NCBI GenBank assembly: GCA_009839745.1
Contig: VXPE01000021.1
Span: forward strand, 1-48,162
Direction of reading: 5' to 3'
From: Candidatus Poribacteria bacterium
GTDB lineage: Bacteria > Poribacteria > WGA-4E > WGA-3G
Length of the DNA: 48,162 bases
Part shown: piece by piece, positions 1-8,484 of the stretch
Layout of the letters: every line of letters begins with the position of its first letter
Numbering within the stretch: the stretch's first letter is position 1
Program-made: the position numbers and the translations under genes
Notes under the pieces: model-generated
What the model was told of the DNA's origin: nothing
The model's database searches: none
What the model saw: only the letters and a program-made list of their open reading frames with translations

Positions 1-2
1 CG

Positions 3-170
3 AGGTCCCCTCGCCCGCTGTCAAATGTCCCATTAATTATGGGTTTTACTATAAATCAGATTGTTGGGGATTTACAGGAGATGCGTCTTGAATTAGAGGA
101 GGTGGAACCGTATCTACGAAATGTAGAATTTTTAAGATACGCCCGCCAGAACCGAAAATCAGAGAATTAG
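3..170 (+). CDS. C-terminal end of an unrecognised protein, cut by the window edge
   Basis: An open frame enters from the left edge and ends at a TAG at 168-170. The last 43 codons from an ATG at 39 encode a charged, probably helical peptide (INQIVGDLQEMRLELEEVEP and onward). A palindromic hairpin follows 28 bases after the stop, as expected for the end of a transcript. No family is recognised. It may be only a short open frame, since no start or ribosome binding site can be judged. Confidence 0.35.
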   Translation, partial: RSPRPLSNVPLIMGFTINQIVGDLQEMRLELEEVEPYLRNVEFLRYARQNRKSEN

Positions 171-197
171 CATCGTAAAGTGGAGAAGGACGAAAAG

Positions 198-225
198 TAG
201 GCAGGACACGTTTTGGTCCTGCCTA
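198..225. terminator. Terminator-like hairpin
   Basis: A perfect 10-bp stem TAGGCAGGAC/GTCCTGCCTA closes an 8-base loop. No long T run follows on the plus strand; on the minus side it is followed by CTTTTC. It lies between the partial plus-strand frame and the minus-strand phosphoesterase and may serve both. Bases 226-417 hold nothing else recognisable. Confidence 0.5.
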
Positions 226-417
226 TTGCATTGCAAGAATATATTTTGAAGTCATCTAAGACGTTACAGATAAACCCGCTACAATCCCCTTGCATTTTAC
301 GGGTAGGGTTACCACAGCGGGGCATCTTTTTCAAGGGGCTTGTAGGGCATTCTCGAAAGTTTTTTTTACAAGTTGTGTTTCCGGTTTAAGACACACCAAT
401 AGAAAATCTCTAAAATC

Positions 418-1605
418 CTAAAAAGTCAGCCATTGATGAAAGAGGACACCTTTCCCTTCGGGTTCGACCACTCGTAATAATACTTTCCCATCGTTGAGAA
501 AATCTATCGCCATGAAACCGGTATGTTGATGTGCGAACAGGGTATTGTCCCCAGACATCACTTCCGTCACTTTTCGGCGCGCCGCTGCACCACTCACAAG
601 AAGATAATCGGTAACGTCGCCTTTCAAAACCTGCAGGGAATGTTCATGTCCGGCAGCGTAAATTAAGAGCGGTGGACCTTGGGGCGGCAATTTTCGCGTG
701 GCAAATGCTCGGTTTAGTGCCGCGACCATAGCTTTGTTGCGTGTGCTATGCATGTCTTGATCGGATCTAAAGAGGTGCGATCGTGCATAAGGATACATGG
801 AGCCGACTATCGGTATCGGGATCCAGAGCCACTCATTCAGAGCTCTAACGGGAAAGAGGTGTGCCTTCCAGTCGTAGACCCCGCCATGTTCACCATACGT
901 TTCCAATGGATGGTGTCCGACAACGATGACCGGTAATTCCGTATCTAAGAGTGCGATGAGCTCTTCTATCACCTGTTCAGGTGCTTTCTTCGGTTTTTCA
1001 TGCTGATGGAGCCACCACTGCGTGTCCAGCACGATAAGACGCAGAACCGGATCGGTTTTCGGGAGTTCAAGGGCAACAGGACCCGGTGAGCCGCCGGGTG
1101 GCAGAAAATTCGATTCACCAGCGAGGGCATCGTTGATAAACTTTTCTTGTGCAAGGACTGCCCTAAGTCCTTCTGCCCTTCCACTCGCCCAATCATGGTT
1201 TCCGGGGATAAAGAGTCCGTGGGCACCAGCAGTTTTGGTAACAGCAAGTTGTGGGGTAAGTCGAGATGAGGCTTCATGTTTTCTCCGTTCCGTCATCCCG
1301 TCAGGATACATGTTGTCTCCTAAAAAGATGACGCTTGTGCGTGCCGCATCCTTCTCTGCCCATTTGCTGAGCGTTTTCAAGACAGGTTCATCCGGTTCCG
1401 GTTCTCCACCATCCCCCAATAATAAAAGGCGGTATTGGAGCGTGCCTTCCGTTTTGCTCTCATGTTTCGCGCTATCGGGTATATCGGGATGGTAATACGG
1501 TTTTGTGTGACTACACCCCGCGATTGTCAGTTGCACTGCTTGAACAATACAACAAAGAAGGATAATATAGCGAGTGAAATTGGGACGTTGATAAATTTGC
1601 CTCAT
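418..1605 (-). CDS. Lipoprotein calcineurin-like metallophosphoesterase
   Basis: A 395-residue secreted metallophosphoesterase. The N-terminus is a hydrophobic signal ending in the lipobox LTIAGC (Cys31), so it is probably lipid-anchored outside the cytoplasm. Metal-binding motifs follow family order: GDGG (64-67), GDNMYP (96-101), GNHDW (135-139), GHH (230-232) and GHEH (319-322), as in the tartrate-resistant acid phosphatase branch. The start has AGGGA six bases upstream. It is the last gene after hisZ-hisG-hisS, 51 bases behind hisS, and may be cotranscribed, although it has no evident role in histidine metabolism. The substrate is not predictable. Confidence 0.87.
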   Translation of the reverse strand: MRQIYQRPNFTRYIILLCCIVQAVQLTIAGCSHTKPYYHPDIPDSAKHESKTEGTLQYRLLLLGDGGEPEPDEPVLKTLSKWAEKDAARTSVIFLGDNMYPDGMTERRKHEASSRLTPQLAVTKTAGAHGLFIPGNHDWASGRAEGLRAVLAQEKFINDALAGESNFLPPGGSPGPVALELPKTDPVLRLIVLDTQWWLHQHEKPKKAPEQVIEELIALLDTELPVIVVGHHPLETYGEHGGVYDWKAHLFPVRALNEWLWIPIPIVGSMYPYARSHLFRSDQDMHSTRNKAMVAALNRAFATRKLPPQGPPLLIYAAGHEHSLQVLKGDVTDYLLVSGAAARRKVTEVMSGDNTLFAHQHTGFMAIDFLNDGKVLLRVVEPEGKGVLFHQWLTF

Positions 1606-1656
1606 GTTTCCCTAACGTTGCTATTGCTATTTGGAAGATTCAAGTGAATAATCGTT

Positions 1657-2985
1657 TTAACTGTCTATCCATCGTTGGATGTGCTCGACGAGTGCTTCCC
1701 GCGGGACGACCTGCTGCTCTCTGATTGCGAGATTCCGAATCGCTACGTTGCCTGCCTCCAATTCGTCAGAGCCAAGGATAACAGCATACGGGATACCTTT
1801 CGTATCCGCATATTTTATCTGCGTGCTGAGACGCGTTGGGCGACTGTAGACCTCTGTCCGAATACCATTTTGGCGTAGAAGCGTCGCCAATTTCAGGGAT
1901 TCTTGGGCGAGTTCAGCATCGAAAATAGTGACTAACACCTGTGTCACCGTTTTGCCCACAGTCGTGGGGAACATATCAAATTCTTCCATCACGTCAATAA
2001 TCCGCTCAATGCCAAAACTGGTCCCAGTTGCCGGGTAACCCTGCTTGCTGAAACTTCCGATGAGTTCATCGTATCTGCCTCCACCAGTGATGCTCCCAAT
2101 TTTCGGTTCCTCTACAACGGTTTCATAGATCGGACCGGTGTAGTATTCCAAGCCGCGCACCATTGAAACGTTCATCCTATAGAATTTGTCCGGCACGCCA
2201 AGCGTTGTGAGATAGCCATTCAGCTCTTCTAATTCCGCGACACCCTCTCTCGCTATCTCAGAATCCCCGAGTTGTTCACTGAGTGCATTCAGCACCGTCG
2301 CTGGATCGCCTTCAATCTGCAGCAGCGCGAGCAACTGTTCAATGACGGGTCCCGGAATCTGATTCTCCGCCAACTCGTCCCTGACACCCGAAAGCCCAAT
2401 TTTGTCCAACTTATCAATGGATCTATAGAGTCCGCCGAGTTGTTCTTCAGGCACACCAGCGAATTGCCCGATACCGGTGATTAATTTTCGATCATTGATA
2501 TTAACCTCGAATTGTTCAAAACCGAGTCGCGTTAGCACTTGATAGATGAGATTTACATTTTCAGCATCAGCGAGCATACTTTCGGTGCCTACGGTATCCG
2601 CATCACACTGGAAAAATTGACGATAACGTCCTTTTTGTGGGCGTTCTGCGCGCCAGACAGGATCGATTTGGTATCGCTTAAACGGTTTCGGAAGTTGCGG
2701 ATGCATCGCAACCACTCGGCAAAGTGGTACTGACAGGTCGTAACGAAGGGAGATGTCCTCCTTTCCGCCAACATGTCCTGCCTGATAAATGAGTTTCTCA
2801 GCATCCGGTCCGTATTTGCCCGTGAGCACTTCAGACAATTCAAGCGCAGGGGTTTGCAGAGGTTCAAATCCGAATTCCTCGAACACGTCCCGAATCACAT
2901 CTATAACATACTGTCTGCGAATCATCTGCTCAGGCAAAATGTCTCGCATCCCGCGCGGAACACGCGGTCTAATAAAGGTTGCCAT
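1657..2985 (-). CDS. hisS: Histidyl-tRNA synthetase
   Basis: A 442-residue class II synthetase that charges tRNA-His. It has the motif 2 region (about 103-129, RAERPQKGRYRQF), the histidine-specific RGLEYYTG (277-284), GGGRYDEL (301-308), motif 3 around 319-329, and a C-terminal anticodon-binding domain. Length is normal for the family. The ATG is preceded by AAAGGAGG at good spacing. It is the third gene of hisZ-hisG-hisS, 42 bases behind hisG, so charging and synthesis of histidine probably share the attenuated promoter upstream of hisZ. Confidence 0.96.
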   Translation of the reverse strand: MATFIRPRVPRGMRDILPEQMIRRQYVIDVIRDVFEEFGFEPLQTPALELSEVLTGKYGPDAEKLIYQAGHVGGKEDISLRYDLSVPLCRVVAMHPQLPKPFKRYQIDPVWRAERPQKGRYRQFFQCDADTVGTESMLADAENVNLIYQVLTRLGFEQFEVNINDRKLITGIGQFAGVPEEQLGGLYRSIDKLDKIGLSGVRDELAENQIPGPVIEQLLALLQIEGDPATVLNALSEQLGDSEIAREGVAELEELNGYLTTLGVPDKFYRMNVSMVRGLEYYTGPIYETVVEEPKIGSITGGGRYDELIGSFSKQGYPATGTSFGIERIIDVMEEFDMFPTTVGKTVTQVLVTIFDAELAQESLKLATLLRQNGIRTEVYSRPTRLSTQIKYADTKGIPYAVILGSDELEAGNVAIRNLAIREQQVVPREALVEHIQRWIDS

Positions 2986-3027
2986 GCGTTTTCCTCCTTC
3001 AAAGGGGCTTCCCTTCTAACCTAAGGT

Positions 3028-3807
3028 TTATATGTGTCCGGGGAGCACTCGACTCCGCCGTCTGCGCAAACCTTTCCGCAAGGTCTGCTTCAGTTCTTCA
3101 ATCTTCCCATGTTTCCATGAATCCCGGAGTGCCTTCGGATTCGCAATAAGCGTAGATTCGGATTCGCGCAACAGTTCGATCACCTTAAGTTCATTCGCCT
3201 TGAGCGTGCGCCGCGATGTCGTCGAATTGTCAATGATCGCATCCGCCTCTTCCGGAGGTTTCCCCTCAGTGGCACCAAACGACAGCATGAGTGTGATAGG
3301 TGACTGGTAACTGCCAAGCGTGTTTAGTCGCTTCCATGGTGTTAGAATCGTAGGAGCGACCCTATTTTCCGTCTTTTCAAGGATATATTTCTCGGCGATG
3401 TTCAAATATTCGGTAGATATTCGGATGTCTCTATCTGAGAAATTCACCAGCTCGTCGAACGTGTTGATATCGTCTCGTTCTTCACGTACCGCGAGGATAA
3501 TATCAATATGCCCGTATTCCAGAGGCAAGATTTCCTCAACATCTGCGTCAGTTTCTTCGACCCAATCTTGACCGGTAATTCCTACATCGTAGAAGTCATC
3601 CATGCCGACATAAACCGGTATCTCTTGGGGACGTGAAATCTTGATTTGAAATGCGTTGTCGTTACGGAAGGTCGCGCGATAAGACCTATCCGTTTCGGTA
3701 TAACCGTTGAGTTCATAACCGGCACGCTGAAACATTTCAAGCGTATCCCCCTGTAGACTCCCTTTCGGTAAAAGTAGTTTCAGCGTCCGTTGTGATTCCG
3801 TTTTCAT
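3028..3807 (-). CDS. hisG: ATP phosphoribosyltransferase, short form (HisG)
   Basis: Catalyses the first step of histidine synthesis, joining ATP and PRPP. Family features are LPKGSL (13-18), DVGITGQDW (74-82) and the PRPP-binding stretch at 189-207 (DAIIDNSTTSRRTLKANEL). At 259 residues it lacks the full C-terminal ACT-like regulatory domain of long HisG and ends in a basic tail. Short HisG needs HisZ, which is encoded immediately upstream, 38 bases away. The ATG follows AAGGAG at 8 bases. Confidence 0.93.
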   Translation of the reverse strand: MKTESQRTLKLLLPKGSLQGDTLEMFQRAGYELNGYTETDRSYRATFRNDNAFQIKISRPQEIPVYVGMDDFYDVGITGQDWVEETDADVEEILPLEYGHIDIILAVREERDDINTFDELVNFSDRDIRISTEYLNIAEKYILEKTENRVAPTILTPWKRLNTLGSYQSPITLMLSFGATEGKPPEEADAIIDNSTTSRRTLKANELKVIELLRESESTLIANPKALRDSWKHGKIEELKQTLRKGLRRRRSRVLPGHI

Positions 3808-3845
3808 CGTAAATTCTCCTTCTTCTATAAAGTGCGAAGAAATAT

Positions 3846-5282
3846 TTATAGAAGATCTGCGACAGTAACCATCTGTGTATCGCCGGTTTTGATATGAATC
3901 CTGCGGATCGACGCATCCGGGACCAGGCGGAGCAGATAATCGTAGTTCGCTTGACTGGCGTAATCTTGTTGTGCCTGCAAATTGCGTTCCATCAAGTCTA
4001 CTTCAACGTTCTTACCTGATCCCCGAAGTATTTCAGCAAGTCGTTGTGCTTCAGCAATACCTTCGGGTGTTTCCGCTGCGATGAAGTAGTCTTTTCTCCC
4101 GTTAACAGTTGTCTTATTTGTGTCATTAAAGGCTTCCACAAGCACGTCAAATTGGAAAGCAAATCCAGCACCAGGTATTGACGGCCCACCGAAGGAAGCG
4201 ATCAAATTGTCGTATCTCCCACCACCACAAAGCGATAGACGTTTCTCAGGCAATTCGATTTGAAAAACCGTGCCGGTATAGAAATCGAAACCACGCGTGA
4301 TACCCAAATTGATTTCAAAATCTGTAATACCGTAGTTTTCCAGAGAGTCACAGAGGGTAAGTAGTTCTTGGCGCGCGGGTTGCGCGGTATCCCCGAGACA
4401 CTTCTCCCACACTATCATCACAGTGTTCTTATCACCACAAACTTTTGAAACCTCTATACAACACCGCGCCATTTCTTCAGCAACATTGAAATAACGGTGC
4501 CATCTCGCCTTATAAGTCTCCTCAGCGATAGTCGGTAGTTTTTCTGCAAAAGTGGGGACGGTGCTTTCGGTTAATTCCTGAATCCAGTCAGTCTCAATTT
4601 TGCCATCGCCTTGGTAATCAACTCCTTGCAGACGCCGCAGCATATTGAGCGTATCTCGTAGTGTTTCGAGATCCCAAAGTTCACTGTCATTACGGAGACT
4701 TACAAGATGGTCGATGTCCCAAATCATTTCTGCTTGGTCTTTTGGATCAAGCCCGCCTTGTTTGAAAATCTCACGGAAAACACCTGTATTGCCAATTTTT
4801 AACTGTGTATGTGAGATGTTGAGTTTCTCAAGGACTCGAATCGGCATCGTAATAATTTCAGCATCTGCGTGGGCGGAAGCCGGTCCAATGAGTTCAACAC
4901 CTGCCTGTCGGAATTCCCGCTTTACTTCAGCACCATCAGTAATCGGTTCCTGTCGGGCACACTGCCCAATATAATAGAGTTTATACGGATAGGGAAGGTG
5001 TTGTAGTTCGCCATTGGCAATGAGTCTGCAGACAGGGGCAGTCAACTCAGGTCTCAGGGCATAATCCACCCGATCCGAACCCACGAACGTGAACATCTTG
5101 TGTCGGATCTCTTCACCAGATTGCGCCGATAATAGAGCAAAGGATTCAAACAAGGGGGTCTGAACTTGTGCATATCCATAAGTTTCAAAGGTTTCACGGA
5201 CAATATTTTCAACAAAATTTCGCTGAACCATCTGCTCAGGTAGAAAATCGTTCGTTCCAGCGGGTTTCTCAAACTTTTCCAT
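3846..5282 (-). CDS. hisZ: HisZ-type regulatory subunit of ATP phosphoribosyltransferase (HisRS paralog)
   Basis: A 478-residue histidyl-tRNA synthetase-like protein next to short-form hisG, so it is called HisZ. The motif 2 region (about 97-133) carries the HisZ-like REFRQAGVELIG instead of the canonical arginine-rich synthetase version. It is unusual in keeping RGFDFYTG (330-337), GGGRYDNL (353-360) and a C-terminal domain of about 80 residues that resembles the anticodon-binding domain, which typical HisZ lacks. A second functional HisRS is possible, but a full hisS lies two genes downstream. It starts at ATG 5282 behind AAGGA with an 11-base spacer, and is the first gene of the attenuated his operon. 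Confidence 0.85.
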   Translation of the reverse strand: MEKFEKPAGTNDFLPEQMVQRNFVENIVRETFETYGYAQVQTPLFESFALLSAQSGEEIRHKMFTFVGSDRVDYALRPELTAPVCRLIANGELQHLPYPYKLYYIGQCARQEPITDGAEVKREFRQAGVELIGPASAHADAEIITMPIRVLEKLNISHTQLKIGNTGVFREIFKQGGLDPKDQAEMIWDIDHLVSLRNDSELWDLETLRDTLNMLRRLQGVDYQGDGKIETDWIQELTESTVPTFAEKLPTIAEETYKARWHRYFNVAEEMARCCIEVSKVCGDKNTVMIVWEKCLGDTAQPARQELLTLCDSLENYGITDFEINLGITRGFDFYTGTVFQIELPEKRLSLCGGGRYDNLIASFGGPSIPGAGFAFQFDVLVEAFNDTNKTTVNGRKDYFIAAETPEGIAEAQRLAEILRGSGKNVEVDLMERNLQAQQDYASQANYDYLLRLVPDASIRRIHIKTGDTQMVTVADLL

Positions 5283-5315
5283 ATTTTAATTTTTCCTTAA
5301 TATGTCAAAAAAAAA

Positions 5316-5389
5316 CCCAGTAAACGGTTTGCTCTTTTTCTCACGGGCACCGACAACGCGGTGCGGAGGAGAGCGGCTTGTTTACCAGG
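5316..5389 (-). terminator. Attenuator terminator of the his leader
   Basis: The outer stem, read on the minus strand, pairs CCTGGTAAAC (5389-5380) with GTTTACTGGG (5325-5316) and includes two G-U pairs. It encloses two further helices and is followed directly by nine T (5315-5307). It sits between the leader peptide and hisZ, so it can only act on the operon's own transcript. Confidence 0.8.
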
Positions 5390-5453
5390 GTCCAGACAAG
5401 TTAGACTTGCTTCGTATCAAAGATAGTTATTCATATTCCCTCATCCGCTCAAC

Positions 5454-5507
5454 TTAGAAGTGGACCGAATGATGGTGATGAATGTTAAATGTATTGATGT
5501 TACACAT
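5454..5507 (-). CDS. Histidine leader peptide (HisL-like, 17 aa)
   Basis: The short frame reads MCNINTFNIHHHHSVHF and stops at TAA 5456-5454. Five of 17 residues are His, four of them consecutive (codons 5480-5469). It lies 63 bases after the predicted transcription start and 172 bases before hisZ, ahead of a T9 terminator. This is the arrangement of enterobacterial hisL, but no sequence relation is claimed. The ribosome binding site is weak (AAGCGA nine bases before the ATG). It is a regulatory peptide, with no expected function as a protein. Confidence 0.75.
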   Translation of the reverse strand: MCNINTFNIHHHHSVHF

Positions 5508-5552
5508 TTTTTAGTATCGCTTGCAAGTTGGAATTTGCCATTAATAAAGTCG

Positions 5553-5581
5553 TTGATTTTAATTCAATTTAATGATATTAT
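5553..5581 (+). promoter_or_regulatory. Promoter of the membrane glycosyltransferase gene
   Basis: TTGATT (5553-5558), 17 bases, TATTAT (5576-5581). Its -10 box occupies the same bases as the -10 box of the divergent his promoter, so the two polymerases could not bind together. Confidence 0.55.
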
Positions 5582-5605
5582 ACCTCATTGAAGAATGAAT
5601 GTCAA
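5577..5605 (-). promoter_or_regulatory. Consensus promoter of the his operon
   Basis: Read on the minus strand, a perfect TTGACA (5605-5600), 17 bases, and a perfect TATAAT (5582-5577). Transcription would start near 5570. The -35 box lies inside the first codons of the longest frame of the divergent membrane-protein gene, which argues for the later start of that gene. Confidence 0.8.
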
Positions 5606-7340
5606 ATTTTTTTACAGACCACCGAACAACGCAATGCAAATTAAACCTATTTACATCATCTCTATCCTCGGTGTCCTGCTATCGATATTCCTATGCGGTA
5701 TCTATTTTCAGTTCTCCTACTTTGAGCCAGACACCGTCTCGTATCTATTCCAAGCAAAGCTGTTCGCCGAGGGTAAGCTCTCAGTACCATCCCCCCCGGA
5801 ACACGGATTCTCCTCTTCTCCGCATATCAATGTGCTAAACGGGAAATGGTATTCAAAATACCCATTCGGAAACGCCTTGATGCTGATGTTCGGCGTATTT
5901 ATCAACGCGCCGTGGCTGATTCCCGCACTTGCAACAGGGGGCGCGTTGCTGCTGCTCTACCTATTTGTGAAAGAGATATATGGAGACATCCATCCGGGAA
6001 TCGCACTGATTGCCGCAGGATTCGCGCTTATTTCGCCAGCAACGCTTGGGATGGGTTCGACGTGGTTTAGTGAACCGGTAAGTCGTTTCTACCTTTCACT
6101 TTATCTCCTTACACTCCTCAGGACGCTGAATTGCAAAGACGATGCCTCTCTGCTCGCACGGATTGGCTACCCGCTTCTCTCAGGGTTTGCGTTGGGATAT
6201 GCGTTTAATACACGTCCACTCTCGGCGGTCGTCTTTGGTGTTGTCGGTGCGGGGTTAACCCTTTACCATCTGTTCACCCAATGGTTCAAAGTATCTGATC
6301 ATCGCAAGTCCCTCGAAGGTTTATTAACACTTGACTATCTGTTCACCCAATGGAAACATCAACACGAAGCAGCGCAGGCGTTGCTTCCTACACTGAAACG
6401 CTTAGGGTTCTTCTTTATTCCATTCGTTGTGATGTTGGGTGTGTGTATGTCATGGAACGCACATTTTACGGAAGATCCGTTCATGTTCACGCATACGGTC
6501 GCGCAGCCTTACGACAAAATCGGTTTCGGGCTTCGCATGGAAGGATACGAACCCAATCTTGAAGAGGGGTTTATTTTTACACCCGCATGGGCACTCGAAC
6601 GGACCTGGCGACACATCCTCCCAGGCATCAGTTTCAACGCCCTCGGTTGGGGAAGTTATCACCATAATTTATTGAAGGAGATAGAACTATCAGTGACGTG
6701 GTTCATCGCCTTTGTGCCGTTAATCCTGCCGTGGTGTCTCGTCCTTCTGCCGTTCTTCCACGGCTCGCGCAACAGATACGATGTGTTTTGCATCGCCCTA
6801 CTCGTGGGCAATTTATTGCTTTATGCCTTCTTCTACTTTGAGGGTTCGACGTGGGGATTCACGCCTGTGAATGCGCGTTATTATACCGAGTCAACATTTC
6901 TTGGGTTCATCCCGTTAGCAGCGCGTGGTATATGTATCCTCTATGAACGGTTCAAACCGTTCCAAAGACGCGGGCTTGCAATTGGGGTCGGGATATGTTT
7001 TCTGTTGCTCAGTGTCAACATCGTGTGGAGTTATGTCCGCATCGGAGAGGTGTATCAGAATTGGGACCCTGTCTATCAAAAATTGCCGCCGATGGTAGCG
7101 GAGCAGAACATTCATAACGCTGTTATTTTTGTACCCCAGCGCCGCGATGCACCGATTGGAGATTATCCCTTTCAGTCTCTGGAAGAGGCGGATATTGTCT
7201 ATTTTAAACTCGGTCCCTTACCTCGATGGAAATTGACAAACAGTGATTGGCAGAATGTCTACGCCCAGTATTTCACGGGTCGGAACGCCTATCTGTATGA
7301 CCGGAGCGAGAATAGCCTTACACAGCTGAAACAGGAGTAA
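5595..7340 (+). CDS. Polytopic GT-C/PMT-like glycosyltransferase
   Basis: A 581-residue integral membrane protein with about ten hydrophobic segments and a soluble C-terminal part. After the first membrane span comes FEPDTVSYLFQAKLFAEG, where an acidic residue in the first extracytoplasmic loop resembles the catalytic loop of the dolichyl-phosphate-mannose transferase (GT39/ArnT) fold. It would move a sugar from a lipid carrier to an outside acceptor; donor and acceptor are unknown. ATG 5595 or ATG 5634 (MQIKPIYIIS) could be the start. The second leaves a normal leader after the promoter. Residues around 225-255 contain a short duplicated stretch (HLFTQW/YLFTQW). Confidence 0.75.
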   Translation: MNVKFFYRPPNNAMQIKPIYIISILGVLLSIFLCGIYFQFSYFEPDTVSYLFQAKLFAEGKLSVPSPPEHGFSSSPHINVLNGKWYSKYPFGNALMLMFGVFINAPWLIPALATGGALLLLYLFVKEIYGDIHPGIALIAAGFALISPATLGMGSTWFSEPVSRFYLSLYLLTLLRTLNCKDDASLLARIGYPLLSGFALGYAFNTRPLSAVVFGVVGAGLTLYHLFTQWFKVSDHRKSLEGLLTLDYLFTQWKHQHEAAQALLPTLKRLGFFFIPFVVMLGVCMSWNAHFTEDPFMFTHTVAQPYDKIGFGLRMEGYEPNLEEGFIFTPAWALERTWRHILPGISFNALGWGSYHHNLLKEIELSVTWFIAFVPLILPWCLVLLPFFHGSRNRYDVFCIALLVGNLLLYAFFYFEGSTWGFTPVNARYYTESTFLGFIPLAARGICILYERFKPFQRRGLAIGVGICFLLLSVNIVWSYVRIGEVYQNWDPVYQKLPPMVAEQNIHNAVIFVPQRRDAPIGDYPFQSLEEADIVYFKLGPLPRWKLTNSDWQNVYAQYFTGRNAYLYDRSENSLTQLKQE

Positions 7341-7363
7341 TACGATCCCTACGAGGCGAGATT

Positions 7364-8470
7364 CTACATTACCTGTTCCAAGATGATAATATCCCCAGGG
7401 TTCCACGATTGCGCAATAATGTAAAGTTTGCCGTCAATCTTGCGGATTACCGCGCCATGCAGATGCTGGAAGGTCTCCACACCCAATTCCGCTTTTAACA
7501 TAACCGTTGAAACAAGGTTGTTGCCCTCCAAGATGTAGAGCGGTGCGCCTTTTTCCTTGTTGGGTCCAAACAGACACGCGACGACAGCGTATCCCGCTTC
7601 GTAGTCAATGCTACACGGGAATGATCCTTTAATAAGCGGGAGTGTTTCCAAGTAGGCGCCATCTGGAGAATAGCGTTCAATTTCTGCATTTGCCCGATCA
7701 GAAGCATCCAATCGCTTTGTTCCGTCCGGCACGGTAATGTGATGTCCTGTACCGAATTGCCCCGGTTCATCACCTTTACCCCCGAATGCCAACGGATACC
7801 AACTCGCCTCAAGCGGTTCAAGGCTCGTGAGTTCCGCGCCCAAAATGTAATCTAAATCGGAGTAACCCGTCGTAACGTAAAGCATTCCATCAATATGTGT
7901 TATGCCGGTAGGCACAAACTTCCCACCTTCGCTGAAATAGGTGTTAACTGCCTGATGTTTGAAATCCGTCATTGCGTCCGGAGCTTCCAGTGTATGGACG
8001 AGTGTTCCCTCCATCGTCGTCGTGAAAATCTTGCCGACATCGTTTGCTGGGAAAGAGAGATAGGGAGTTCCTTCAGAGGTCATCCAGACGGTTGTGTAGT
8101 GTGCGTTGGCTGCTTTCAGAGCTGGAGGGGTCTCGATGAGGTGTGTGGTCTTCAGGTCAGCACTTATCTGGATGATGCCGACCCCCGGTAGTGCGAAATA
8201 GGTTTCACCTTTCCCGTCCCGTCGGTCCACATCAAACCCACCGTGTGCCGTGTCGAGTGCGGCGACAACTTCTGGCGGAAAATGGTCACGCATATAAAGC
8301 ACCTTGAACTTCAGCGCGCCCTGCCCACTGGTCCGCTCAGATACTTCATGGTGTGCTACAAACTGGAAATCTCCTGTTTCTGTTGGGGGGTGTTCTGGCA
8401 CGTGTGCATAAACGTGTCCAACTGTTATTATAAAGGTAAGGGCAAAAATTAAAAAGGCAATCCGTCTCAT
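7364..8470 (-). CDS. Secreted NHL/beta-propeller-like protein
   Basis: A 368-residue protein with a signal peptide (about 1-22, cleavage after VYA). The rest has repeating beta-rich units with Gly, Asp and aromatic residues (YVTTGYSDLDYILG, ERYSPDGAYLETLPL), as in NHL or six-bladed propellers. No catalytic residues are evident. It starts 14 bases behind the TIM-barrel gene 8485-9258 on the same strand, so the two are probably cotranscribed. It may bind a carbohydrate or another protein outside the cytoplasm. Family assignment is by pattern only. Confidence 0.65.
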   Translation of the reverse strand: MRRIAFLIFALTFIITVGHVYAHVPEHPPTETGDFQFVAHHEVSERTSGQGALKFKVLYMRDHFPPEVVAALDTAHGGFDVDRRDGKGETYFALPGVGIIQISADLKTTHLIETPPALKAANAHYTTVWMTSEGTPYLSFPANDVGKIFTTTMEGTLVHTLEAPDAMTDFKHQAVNTYFSEGGKFVPTGITHIDGMLYVTTGYSDLDYILGAELTSLEPLEASWYPLAFGGKGDEPGQFGTGHHITVPDGTKRLDASDRANAEIERYSPDGAYLETLPLIKGSFPCSIDYEAGYAVVACLFGPNKEKGAPLYILEGNNLVSTVMLKAELGVETFQHLHGAVIRKIDGKLYIIAQSWNPGDIIILEQVM

Positions 8471-8484
8471 CCGAAATCTCCTTT

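Larger units (their letters stand above)
5307..5570 (-). promoter_or_regulatory. Histidine attenuator leader of hisZGS
   Basis: The transcribed leader runs from the predicted start near 5570 to hisZ. It holds a His-rich leader peptide (5507-5454), then GAGCGG (5450-5445), which is complementary to CCGCTC (5376-5371). A terminator follows: a 10-bp stem 5389-5380/5325-5316 with two wobbles, an inner stem GCTC/GAGC, a hairpin GCACCG/CGGTGC (5364-5359/5352-5347), and nine T at 5315-5307. The GAGCGG pairing uses bases needed for the inner terminator stem. A ribosome stalled at the His codons leaves GAGCGG free, while one at the stop codon would cover it. This matches classical his attenuation. The pairing model is inferred. 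Confidence 0.75.

Noticed and set aside
1022-1495. Long plus-strand open frame inside the phosphoesterase gene
   Set aside because: It is antisense to a well-supported gene, has low-complexity composition and no ribosome site.
5347-5389. T-box riboswitch upstream of hisZ
   Set aside because: CACCGCG resembles part of the T-box antiterminator, but the GGTGG half is missing and the region is better explained by the His leader peptide and terminator.
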